Shown in pieces: positions 29,674 to 36,805 of a DNA stretch of 64,000 bases. The position numbers and the translations under genes were made by a program. Each line of letters starts with the position of its first letter. Position 1 is the stretch's first letter. Under the pieces are notes generated by a model. That model was not told where the DNA came from. It did not search any database and was given only the letters and a program-made list of their open reading frames with translations. The stretch is from assembly GCF_000423665.1 (NCBI RefSeq), contig NZ_KE384071.1, positions 124,001-188,000 on the forward strand, given 5' to 3'. This stretch comes from Solirubrobacter soli DSM 22325. Its GTDB lineage: Bacteria > Actinomycetota > Thermoleophilia > Solirubrobacterales > Solirubrobacteraceae.

Positions 29674-31074
29674 CTACTTGATCTTCAGTGCCCTGAACGC
29701 GCTGGGCACGAGGACGGTGGACGTGTTCCGCCAGAACGCGTACAGCCCGCGCTTGCCCATCGGGCGGCGGTTCGGCCCCATCACGTGCTGCACGAACTCG
29801 ACGCTCAAGCCGACCCGGTCCGCGATGAGGAACTGCTTCCAGTCCCCCGCGATCATGAACACGTTGCCGGTGCTCACGGCACCGTTCATCGCGGACCACT
29901 CGAACTTACGCCGTCCGATCATTGCCCCCTCGCGCGTCGGGAGCAGCGGCGGCGTTGGGCCGTTCCCGCCGACGAGCTGGTACGCGTAGTCGAACGCCAC
30001 CGGGGAGGCGGCCACGGCCGTGCGCTGCTGCCACCGCGTCGGCACCGCCTGAAGCAGCGTGTACACGTCGCCCACCGCGAACGTCGCCGAGCCCGCGCCC
30101 GTCACCACGGCGATGGCGAGGGTGCCGGTGCCGCCCATGATTCCGCGTGGCTCGTCCACGCCTGTGCCGTCGTAGAACTTCTGGTTCTCGAGGTTGTTCT
30201 TGGCGTCGCGGAGCAGGCCGCCGAGCTCGGCCTGGAGGCCCTGCCAGTCCTGCCCGATCTCGATCGAGTATTCGATCCATGCCTGGGCCTTCGCGGTGTC
30301 CGCCTCCGGCTGCCCGAACGTCGGCGTGTCGTCGCTGACCTCGCTCAACTCGGGGTCGTAGGAGGCGACGACACCGGCGCTCGTGACGCCCTTCCACTTG
30401 TCGGTGGAGATCGTCTCGACGCGGGCGAAATCGCGCACGCCGCTGTAGCTGCCGTCGTTGGTCAGCATGATCGTCGGATCGAGCGTGAGCGGAAGGGCGT
30501 AACCGCCCGCCGAGCCGGTACCCACCGCCATGGCGCGCACCGCCTCGGCCTCGATGACCTCCTGCCACGCCGCGCTCTCCTTCTCGGTGAAGCTCAGGTG
30601 CGCCAACGCGCCGCGCGTTGCGACCTTGTGGAACGCGCCCGCGTAGGCCGGGTCTGCCACCGCCGCGAGGTACCGGCTGTCCATGCCGGTCCGATCCCCG
30701 GTGCGCACGAACGCGTCGAGTCGGTCGCCGGCCTCGGGGCTGAGAACATCGGCGTTGCGCTCGATGGCGCGGAGCGCGTTGTTCCGGTAGTGGTGCGGGG
30801 AGCGCTGCGAGGGGTGCTCCGCCTCCACGCGGCGGGTGTGGAACGTCGCTCCGCGTTCGGTGCCGGGGCCGCCTCCGTTGCGGGTGAGTTCGGCGATGCG
30901 CTCGGAGCGTGCTCGCGCATGTTCGAGCTGCTCGTTGACCGCGTTCCAGCGGAGGCGGGCTGGCTCGTCCATCAGCCTGCCCGCGTACTCGGCGTCGAGA
31001 TCTCGGAGCGCCTCGACCATCTCGTCGGTGTCCCGGTACTCGTACGTGACGCCGCCGACTGTGACTCTGAACAC
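29674..31074 (-). CDS. HK97-fold phage major capsid protein
   Basis: 466 residues. An N-terminal scaffold-like helical region (AVNEQLEHARARSERIAELT) precedes the HK97-type core: TGSAGGYALPLTLDPTIML, ISTDKWKGVTSAGVVASYDPE, SIEIGQDWQGLQAELGGLLR, FYDGTGVDEPRGIMGG, IGRRKFEWSAMNG and the C-terminal LYAFWRNTSTVLVPSAFRAL. These match phage major capsid proteins of the HK97 family (PF05065). It should self-assemble into a shell. No separate protease, portal, terminase or tail gene is in the element. An encapsulin is less likely because the delta-domain-like N-terminus is phage style. Confidence 0.9.
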   Translation of the reverse strand: MFRVTVGGVTYEYRDTDEMVEALRDLDAEYAGRLMDEPARLRWNAVNEQLEHARARSERIAELTRNGGGPGTERGATFHTRRVEAEHPSQRSPHHYRNNALRAIERNADVLSPEAGDRLDAFVRTGDRTGMDSRYLAAVADPAYAGAFHKVATRGALAHLSFTEKESAAWQEVIEAEAVRAMAVGTGSAGGYALPLTLDPTIMLTNDGSYSGVRDFARVETISTDKWKGVTSAGVVASYDPELSEVSDDTPTFGQPEADTAKAQAWIEYSIEIGQDWQGLQAELGGLLRDAKNNLENQKFYDGTGVDEPRGIMGGTGTLAIAVVTGAGSATFAVGDVYTLLQAVPTRWQQRTAVAASPVAFDYAYQLVGGNGPTPPLLPTREGAMIGRRKFEWSAMNGAVSTGNVFMIAGDWKQFLIADRVGLSVEFVQHVMGPNRRPMGKRGLYAFWRNTSTVLVPSAFRALKIK

Positions 31075-31155
31075 TTCTGCACCTCACAGGTGTGAATCTC
31101 CCTGTGAAGTGCCGTGCGCGGCGGCTTCACCCGAACGGGCTCATCGTAACCGGGT
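31075..31155. promoter_or_regulatory. Divergent promoter region with TCACA-GG-TGTGA site
   Basis: 80 bases between the capsid gene (minus) and 31156 (plus). It contains TCACAGGTGTGA (31084-31095), a 5-base inverted pair with a 2-base spacer, then CCTGTGAAG. The half-sites match those at 25194-25241, suggesting a shared element regulator. Confidence 0.5.
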
Positions 31156-31599
31156 GTGCAAGATGAGCGAGTGCCTTTGGAGTTACTCGAACTGCCTGAG
31201 TACCGAGTGTTCAGGCTGCTACTTGAGGAACAACTCGTTGCCGGGTGGGACTTCGATACAGCGTGGCAGCGGGCGGCGGAGTACACGCACGCGGACGGGG
31301 ATGCGCGCTTGGCCGCCGCCCGGCACCGCTGGCGGCCCGTCTACAGCGGGGGGTGCAGCAACCCTCTGAGGCCGAGAGACACCCCGCCACCGAAGCCGCT
31401 ACGTAATCCAGCGCACCCCGTCCGCACGCCCGAGCCCGCCGTGCTCGAACGCGAGTACAGGCCCATCTCGGAGTTGCCGCCGCCCGCACCCATCGGCACG
31501 TGCCGCATCTGCGGCGACCCCGAGCACATAGGAGGCCTGTGCGGCTACCACTACATCGTTAGCGGCCGGACAGTGCCGTCGGCACCCACTACCCCTTGA
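31156..31599 (+). CDS. Zinc-motif protein of unknown function
   Basis: 147 residues from a GTG. The N-terminal helical part (LELLELPEYRVFRLLLEEQL, AGWDFDTAWQRAAEY) resembles a small adaptor fold. A Pro-rich middle and a C-terminal TCRICGDPEHIGGLCGYHY, a Cys/His cluster that could bind zinc, follow. A GTG at 31171 is an alternative start. Transcribed divergently from the capsid operon and convergent with the TIR gene, overlapping it by 11 bases at the stops. Confidence 0.65.
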   Translation: MQDERVPLELLELPEYRVFRLLLEEQLVAGWDFDTAWQRAAEYTHADGDARLAAARHRWRPVYSGGCSNPLRPRDTPPPKPLRNPAHPVRTPEPAVLEREYRPISELPPPAPIGTCRICGDPEHIGGLCGYHYIVSGRTVPSAPTTP

Positions 31600-32779
31600 A
31601 GTCGTTGAAGGCTTTGAGCAACTTCATCGTGGAATCGTGGTCGAGGCCCTCACCCTCGAAGCGGACCTCGTAGAGCCCTTGGAGGTTGGAGGGAAGCGTC
31701 GTGCCCTTCTCCACCAGCAGGATGAAGCGCCCCGCGTAGAGGGCCATTGCCGCGCCGATCTCGATCAGCACGTTCTGGTTGACCATCTTGTACTCGTTGC
31801 CGTCCTCGTCCTTGACGAGCCTCTCGGTGCCCACGTGGATGATGCCCGCGCCGCACGAGCGCATGTCGTCCATCACTTTGTCCGGCACCGGCTTCGAGAT
31901 CGTCTCGTGCTCCACCGACACGACGGGCTCGAAATCTCCGTAGGCGAGAAGTTCCTTGAGTTGCGCCACGACCTTCTTGTTCTTGCCGTGGCTGATGAAA
32001 ACGCGCCGGTTCGGCTTGAGCGCCTCCTCCACGACGGCCGGGGGCACGGGTGCCTGCGGCTGCGCGATGCGCTTAGCAACCGCCACGTCCTCCGCTGTCA
32101 AGCTATTCGGAAGCGCCGCTTGCTCGTCGGTATCGGCGTCCTCGTCGTACAGCAGGTCCGTATCGGTAGCGGCGGTGTGCGCGGACTGCAAGTTGACGTA
32201 CTTCTTGCCGTTGATCTCCGTCAGGAGGCCAAGGCCGTCCGCGCTTTCCACGATGAGTTCGAGCGTGCGTTCCGTGGCGCTGGCGGCCACGCCCATGGCC
32301 TCAAGGACGTTCTGGCCGATATCCGCTCGCGGCAGCGGAGAGCCATCGTACTTTTCTAGGAACTCTCGAACCACCCGTGGCCGCAGCACGGCCTCGCGCT
32401 TTGCGGTCTGGTCGTCGCCCTCCAATGTGGGAGCGACCACCCGAAGTCCCAACTCGGTGATGGAGATCGACGACGCGTTGGGTCCGCCCTCCGTGAAACC
32501 GTAGGCAATGGACGCTCCTGCCAACATCCGGAACGTTCCAGTCGTAGGTGCCATGTTCATCGCCGCCGCAACGTCGAGTGGTCGCGTGGGCTGCTTGCCG
32601 TAGTGCTCGGCGATGGCCCGCGGAATCCGCAGCGCCTCCTCGATCGTGTGCCGGGGCACGTCGGCCTGGCTCACGTAGTTCCGCCCGGCGGGCTTCGAGG
32701 TGGCCGGAGTGGCCGGGGCGGCCTTCGGCTTGGGCTTGGCTTTCGCCTTCGGTTTGGCGGGTTCGTTCTTTGATGCCAC
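31589..32779 (-). CDS. TIR-domain (CAP12/Pycsar effector type) protein, probable antiphage effector
   Basis: 396 residues in three parts: a Lys/Pro/Ala-rich tail (1-35), a helical winged-helix-like region at about 40-200 (RHTIEEALRIPRAIAEHYGK, ISITELGLRVVAP, ERTLELIVESADGLGLL), and a C-terminal domain at about 258-396 matching PF10137: RRVFISHGKNKKVVAQLKEL, a conserved IIHVG strand, and NVLIEIGAAMALYAGRFIL. The Glu (about residue 340) in NVLIEIG sits where this family keeps its conserved, likely NADase, residue. Family members act as NAD-degrading or nucleotide-sensing effectors in bacterial immunity. Here it is a single gene without an obvious sensor partner. Confidence 0.82.
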   Translation of the reverse strand: MASKNEPAKPKAKAKPKPKAAPATPATSKPAGRNYVSQADVPRHTIEEALRIPRAIAEHYGKQPTRPLDVAAAMNMAPTTGTFRMLAGASIAYGFTEGGPNASSISITELGLRVVAPTLEGDDQTAKREAVLRPRVVREFLEKYDGSPLPRADIGQNVLEAMGVAASATERTLELIVESADGLGLLTEINGKKYVNLQSAHTAATDTDLLYDEDADTDEQAALPNSLTAEDVAVAKRIAQPQAPVPPAVVEEALKPNRRVFISHGKNKKVVAQLKELLAYGDFEPVVSVEHETISKPVPDKVMDDMRSCGAGIIHVGTERLVKDEDGNEYKMVNQNVLIEIGAAMALYAGRFILLVEKGTTLPSNLQGLYEVRFEGEGLDHDSTMKLLKAFNDFKG

Positions 32780-32855
32780 GCCCTCTTTGTATCAACGGTC
32801 ACGGACGGCGTTCAAAACGCGCCGCGCACTTCGGGCTTCTTGCGTGGTAGTGGCG

Positions 32856-33236
32856 CTACTCGCTTCCGGCCTCCAGCGCGGCGATCTCCGCCCGCAGCTG
32901 ATCGCCCCACGCACCCCGCACCGCCAGTTCGTCCCGCGTGCGGGTAAGCAGCACCTCCGGCCGCACGAATTCTCGATCGCACGGCAGCGCCACTAGATCG
33001 TTGCCGTCCAAGTCGAGCGCATGAAGCAGCCCAACGTCGTCCGGCTCGTACGGTGGGTTCCCTTGTCCGTAAATCCAGATCGTCACCGTAGTTCCCTTCG
33101 TTGCTGTTCTCACCTGAGCCCAGGCCCATCCAATGAAGAAGGAAACGTTGGCGGGGCTCGGAGCGTACTGCCCCCATTCTGGGAGACAGTAACGCTTTGA
33201 GGTATCCAACGAAGTGAGGTATCGACGGAGACTCAT
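32856..33236 (-). CDS. Uncharacterised element protein
   Basis: 126 residues from MSLRRYLTSLDTSKRYCL. Aromatic-rich N-terminal half (SFFIGWAWAQVRTATKGTTV, TIWIYGQGNPPYEPDDVG) and an acidic, helical C-terminal half (VLLTRTRDELAVRGAWGDQL). I do not recognise the family. Same strand as the TIR gene, 76 bases upstream of it, so the two may share a transcript. A first-gene role beside an effector could make it a regulator or partner; that is speculative. Confidence 0.65.
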   Translation of the reverse strand: MSLRRYLTSLDTSKRYCLPEWGQYAPSPANVSFFIGWAWAQVRTATKGTTVTIWIYGQGNPPYEPDDVGLLHALDLDGNDLVALPCDREFVRPEVLLTRTRDELAVRGAWGDQLRAEIAALEAGSE

Positions 33237-33717
33237 CGCTGCGGGGACTCAAGTGACGCCAGGTACCAGCTTCCTCGTCTCGTCCCCACCCTGCCAGCGC
33301 TCGCGCGCTCTGGACTTTCAATCCGTACCGGGCTCAGTACGGCTCTGGTGATTCGAGCCCCCCGGCTATCCGACGCCGTTCGCCTTATCCGCCTGCCTAT
33401 TGAAGCGAGTGAGAGTTGCGAGGCTCTTCCAACTTTTCACTCACCGAGGAGGTAACAGCGTGTTACGCTGCGCTCACTCTCTGTGCTCACGGGGAAACGT
33501 ACAACGCCTCTCAGGAACGGGCTCAAATTCCTGGGAGGCGTTTTTACGTTCAAGTGTGTGTCACTTCACCCCCGGTGCCGGTATCTCGCTCTGCTCCGGG
33601 GCGCAGCACCCCGCCTTACGGGCCGGGGAGCGCCTGAGCGGCCCCACAGGCGTGCCAGGTGGCACCGGCAAGCTGAGCGGTGGGAGCGCGAGCCCCCCAC
33701 TCCAAACCCCGCCATTG
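33237..33717. other. Structured non-coding right end of the element
   Basis: About 480 bases with lower GC than its surroundings and four stem-loops in 220 bases: CCGTAC/GTACGG (33323-33342), GAGTGAGAGTTG/CAACTTTTCACTC (33407-33442), overlapping palindromes GTAACA-GCG-TGTTAC and CAGCGT-GTT-ACGCTG (33452-33470), and a 15-bp stem with T-run (33503-33545). No convincing gene. It forms one arm of the attP region in the circular form. A small RNA, packaging site or origin is possible. Confidence 0.6.
33503..33545 (+). terminator. Strong intrinsic-terminator-like hairpin
   Basis: AACGCCTCTCAGGAA at 33503-33517 pairs with TTCCTGGGAGGCGTT at 33528-33542 (15 bp, one G-U), 10-base loop, followed by more T. 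The flanking AACGT and ACGTT extend the stem. This is the best terminator in the element; it reads on the plus strand, toward the right junction, and has an A-run on the other side, so it may act both ways. Confidence 0.75.
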
Positions 33718-33730
33718 ACCAAGGTCAACC
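33706..33730. other. attR junction
   Basis: Right boundary of the element. Upstream sequence (GCCATTG) is element DNA; from ACCAAGGTCAACCGG onward the sigma factor frame resumes (TKVNRSITEG). The shared ACxAA with attL sets the crossover within 33718-33722. Confidence 0.8.
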
Positions 33731-34497
33731 GGTCGATCACCGAGGGTCGCGCGCGGTTCCTGAAGGTCTTCTCGCGGCTCGAGGCGGGCGAGGAGTGCTC
33801 GGCGCACGAGGACGCGTTGAACGCGCTCGCGGCGGGGACGGCGACGAGCGCCGACGTGGTCTCGATCCGCCCGCACCTGCGCCACTGCGCGACGTGCCGG
33901 GCGGCGGTGCGCGACATGCGCTTCTCGCGGACGCGGCGGCTCGCGCTCCTGCTGCCGTTCGGGTGGCTCGCGCGGCTCTTGTCGCGGTCGGAGGTGGCGT
34001 TGTACTCGTCGGCGGGCGGTGGGCGATTCGGTCCGGCGGCCGCGGTGCTGGGGATCTGTCTCGGCGGCGGGGTCGCGGGCGCGGCGTGCGTGATGACGGG
34101 CGCGGTGCCGGCGCCGCCGATCATCGCCCACATCGCGAGTGATCCACCGAAGGCGAAGCCGCCGAAGCGGGTGGAGACCAAGAAGCGCTCGCCGGCGCGC
34201 GTGGCGAGGGTCACGCCGACCCCGGTCGCCACGCCGTTCGCCCGCGCGACCGCCACTGCGACCGCGGCGCCGCGGGTGAAGACCGTGCGCACGAAGGCGG
34301 CGGCGAAGAAGAAGCACCCGGTGGCCGCCGCGAGCCGCGACGAGTTCACGTTCGAAGGCGCGGCCGGCTCGGGCGGGGCGACGACGCCGCCGCGCGCGTC
34401 CGCCGCGAGCGTGAAGTCGGGCGGCGGCAGCACGAAGTCGGCGTCATCGGGGAGCGGCAGCGGCGGCGGCGGCGAGTTCGGCTTCGAGGGCGGCTGA
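33724..34497 (+). pseudogene. Sigma factor 3' fragment: region 4 end, zinc-binding domain, membrane helix, Gly/Ser tail
   Basis: 257 codons continuing from the split at 23068. VNRSITEGRARFLKVF finishes the recognition helix. GEECSAHEDAL with RPHLRHCATCRAAVRDM is a zf-HC2-like zinc motif as in anti-sigma factors. A hydrophobic segment (GPAAAVLGICLGGGVAGAACV) and a long Ala/Lys/Thr- then Gly/Ser-rich tail follow. The intact protein would be a sigma factor joined to a putative membrane-anchored regulatory tail. The frame stays open upstream to 33400 inside the element, so an aberrant fusion could still be made. Confidence 0.88.
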
Positions 34498-34510
34498 CAA
34501 GATCCGCGGC

Positions 34511-35134
34511 ATGGAACTGATGGAGTACCTGACGCGCTTCGCCGGGCAGGACGACGTGCTGGCGCGGGTCGAGCGCGAGACCCGGGAACGCCCGAACGCC
34601 GCGATGCTGTCCCGCCCTGACCAGGCGCGGCTGCTGACGTTGCTGGCGCGGATGCTGGACGCGCGGGAGGCGCTCGAGATCGGCACGTTCACCGGCTACG
34701 GCGCGATCTGCATCGCGCGCGGGCTGGCCGAGGGCGGGCAGCTGACGTGCTTCGAGGTCGACCCCGAGCTCGCGGACGTCTCGCGAGCGAACGTCGAGGC
34801 GGCGGGCCTGAGCGATCGCGTGACGATCAAGGTCGGCCCGGCGGGCGAGAGCCTCGCCGCGATCCCCGAGGTGCCGCACGTCGACCTCGCCTACGTCGAC
34901 GCCGACAAGGACGGCTACCCCGCCTACTACGAGGCGCTGGTCCCGCGCATGCGACCGGGCGGCGTGATCGTGCTCGACAACATGCTGCTCGGCAAGCGGG
35001 TGCTCGAGGAAGGCAACGAACGCGGCGAGCGGATGACCGCGCTCAACGAGCGGATCGCGGCCGATGAGCGCGTCGAGTCGGTGCTCCTGGGCCTCCACGA
35101 CGGGCTGACGATCGCGCGGATCATCGGATCGTGA
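34511..35134 (+). CDS. Class I SAM-dependent O-methyltransferase
   Basis: 207 residues, PF01596-type. The SAM-binding loop is ALEIGTFTGYGAICIARGL, the acidic residue is in LTCFEVDPEL, and metal/substrate residues are in VDLAYVDADKDGYPAYYEAL and GVIVLDNMLLGKRV. Enzymes of this family are cation-dependent catechol-type O-methyltransferases; the substrate here is unknown. It begins 13 bases after the sigma fragment and overlaps the convergent L,D-transpeptidase by 14 bases at the 3' end. Confidence 0.9.
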   Translation: MELMEYLTRFAGQDDVLARVERETRERPNAAMLSRPDQARLLTLLARMLDAREALEIGTFTGYGAICIARGLAEGGQLTCFEVDPELADVSRANVEAAGLSDRVTIKVGPAGESLAAIPEVPHVDLAYVDADKDGYPAYYEALVPRMRPGGVIVLDNMLLGKRVLEEGNERGERMTALNERIAADERVESVLLGLHDGLTIARIIGS

Positions 35135-36149
35135 GCGGGGTCCCGATCGGGAGCTCGCGCGCCAGCTTCAGGATGTCCGCGTTGCGCAGCCGGATGCAGC
35201 CGTGCGACACCGCGCCCGGGATCAGGTCCGGACGATCGGTGCCGTGGATGCCGACGTACCCCCCGCCCGGCCAGTCGGTGAGCGTCTCCGAGCGCGCGCT
35301 GGTCCCGAGCGCCACCGGCCCGTAGAACGCGCTCTTGTAGCGGGTCAGCCGGTTGCGGACCACGAACGTCCCGCGCGGCGTCGGCGCGTCGCGCGTCCCG
35401 ATCCCGACCGGCACCCGCAGCACCGTCCGCCCGTCCTTCGTGAGCGTGAGGCGTCGCGCCGCGAGGTCGACGACGATCCGCGTCCCCACCGTCCCGTAGG
35501 CGCCGAGCGCCGACCGCGGCACCCACCCGGTCGTCCCGTTCGGCAACGCGGGCAACCGCACCTTGACCCACAGGTGCCGCCGCCCCAGCGGCAGCACGAT
35601 GTTCGTCGTCGCCTCCGGCGTGAGCGCGCTGAGCGTCCCGACCTTGCGCGCGGCGCGCGACGGCGCCGCCCGCGCGACCACGTCGGACCGCACCGCCGCC
35701 CACGTCGTCTCGCCGCGGTGTCGCGGGAGCGGCACGGGCGCACCGATCTCGAACGCCCCCTTGGGCGTCGCGGGCAGCCGCGCGGCGGACTCGCGTGGAG
35801 TGGCGCGCGCGGGGGAAGAAGCGCCGCCGCGCGGCACGAGCGCGGCACCGGCGAGCACGACCGCGGCGATGACGAGGCCGGCCGCGACCGCAAGCGCACG
35901 CGACCGACGAACGCCGGCGCGGCCCGGCGGGGCGGCGCCGCCCGGCCCGGCGTGGCCCGGCGCGGCGTCGCGGCCCGGCTCGGCGTGGCCCGGCGCGGCA
36001 TCGCGGCCCGGCGCGGCGGCGCGGCCCGGCGCGGCGTCGCCTCCCGCCGCGGCGGCGCGGCCCGGCGCGGCGGCGCCGCCCGGCCCGGCGTGGCCCGGCG
36101 CACCAGGTGCGCCGGTTTCGTCGCGGTTTCCGCGACGAAACCGGCTCAC
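35121..36149 (-). CDS. Membrane-anchored L,D-transpeptidase with Pro/Gly/Ala repeat head
   Basis: 342 residues from a GTG at 36149. Residues about 12-75 are a low-complexity cytoplasmic head of repeated PGRDAAPGHA-like units, followed by a membrane helix (RALAVAAGLVIAAVVLAGAAL), an SH3-like stretch (VARAAPSRAARKVGTLSALT) and a C-terminal YkuD domain with HGTDRPDLIPGAVSHGCIRL, giving catalytic His and Cys in SHGCIR. These enzymes make 3-3 crosslinks in peptidoglycan or attach proteins to it. The start overlaps the ferritin-like stop by 4 bases. A 15-bp perfect hairpin covers its first codons. Confidence 0.88.
   Translation of the reverse strand: MSRFRRGNRDETGAPGAPGHAGPGGAAAPGRAAAAGGDAAPGRAAAPGRDAAPGHAEPGRDAAPGHAGPGGAAPPGRAGVRRSRALAVAAGLVIAAVVLAGAALVPRGGASSPARATPRESAARLPATPKGAFEIGAPVPLPRHRGETTWAAVRSDVVARAAPSRAARKVGTLSALTPEATTNIVLPLGRRHLWVKVRLPALPNGTTGWVPRSALGAYGTVGTRIVVDLAARRLTLTKDGRTVLRVPVGIGTRDAPTPRGTFVVRNRLTRYKSAFYGPVALGTSARSETLTDWPGGGYVGIHGTDRPDLIPGAVSHGCIRLRNADILKLARELPIGTPLTIR
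36112..36144. other. Perfect 15-bp hairpin in the first codons of the L,D-transpeptidase gene
   Basis: CCGGTTTCGTCGCGG at 36112-36126, loop TTT, exact inverse at 36130-36144. It covers codons 3-12 of the gene. A stem this stable beside the start codon would hinder ribosome loading unless translation is coupled to the upstream gene, or it might terminate or attenuate the transcript. Confidence 0.75.
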
Positions 36150-36805
36150 CCGGTGAACTTGGGCTTGCGGCGCGAGCGCGTCTTCACCACGAAGTGGGTG
36201 TCGGCGACGATCGCCAGCGTGGACTTCATGGAGCGCGGCTCGTCGAAGGCGTCGGCGGCCGGCGCCACACCCGCCAGCCGGCGGATCCATGCGGCGTGGC
36301 GCGCTTCGACCGAGTGGATCGCCAGCGCGGGCACCAGATACGAGCGGCTCTGGATCAGCGGCGCCTGGGCCTTGTAGGCGGCGACCGCGAGGTCCTCGAA
36401 CGCGACCGCGGTGTTGCGGAAGCGCTCGGCGTCCTCGGTCGCGCCGCGGAAGTCGAAGCGGGGCCGCGCGACGGCGCGCGACCCGAGCACCTCGCGGAAC
36501 GCCTTGACGTGGGCGCGCTCGTGGGCGGCGACGACCTTCGCCTGCTCGGCCAGGGGACCCGTCAGCGCACCGATCCGCTCGACCTCGGAATAGAAGGAGT
36601 CCTGGACGTACTCGAGCGTCAGCGCGTAGTTGAGGATCGCTTCGTCGCGGCGCGAGATGGCCGCCGAGGCGGGCGCCGAGGATGCGGCGAGCAGCGCTGC
36701 GCTCCCCAGCGCGGCACGCGCGAAGAACTGCGCCCGCGTCGTCCCGTGCAGCGTGTCCAACGCCGATCCGATCGCTCCGTCGCGGTCGACGTCGCCGAGG
36801 TTCAC
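36146..36805 (-). CDS. Secreted ferritin-like domain protein 1
   Basis: 219 residues. A Tat/Sec-like leader (RAQFFARAALGSAALLAASS) is followed by a Ferritin_2-type four-helix bundle (ILNYALTLEYVQDSFYSEVE, VAAHERAHVKAFREVLG, VAFEDLAVAAYKAQAPLI, ALAIHSVEARHAAWIRRLAG). Glu and His of the bundle are conserved. Many such actinobacterial and cyanobacterial proteins look like diiron proteins, but their function is unproven. Its start overlaps the stop of the paralogue at 36802 by 4 bases. The two are diverged duplicates. Confidence 0.85.
   Translation of the reverse strand: MNLGDVDRDGAIGSALDTLHGTTRAQFFARAALGSAALLAASSAPASAAISRRDEAILNYALTLEYVQDSFYSEVERIGALTGPLAEQAKVVAAHERAHVKAFREVLGSRAVARPRFDFRGATEDAERFRNTAVAFEDLAVAAYKAQAPLIQSRSYLVPALAIHSVEARHAAWIRRLAGVAPAADAFDEPRSMKSTLAIVADTHFVVKTRSRRKPKFTG

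Larger units (their letters stand above)
23066..33720. mobile_element. Integrated element of about 10.66 kb: serine integrase, TraB-like translocase, HK97 capsid, TIR protein
   Basis: The boundaries come from the split sigma factor: joining 22604-23068 to 33724-34497 restores one continuous reading frame of 412 codons, so the interval between is inserted DNA. The contents are an integrase at the left end, a plus-strand block (zinc-binding protein, RHH protein, membrane protein, FtsK/TraB-like translocase), a minus-strand block (HK97 major capsid and two small genes), a convergent pair (zinc-motif protein and TIR protein) and a small gene near the right end. Intergenic regions are long (0.45-0.62 kb) and rich in inverted repeats. 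No terminase, portal, protease, tail, lysis or recognisable Rep gene is present. It resembles actinomycete integrative conjugative elements crossed with a phage satellite. Confidence 0.9.

Noticed and set aside
33321..33380. Possible tRNA fragment as the attachment site (a T-loop-like GATTCGAGCCCC)
   Set aside because: No acceptor or anticodon stem can be drawn, and the attachment site is shown by the split sigma factor, not a tRNA.
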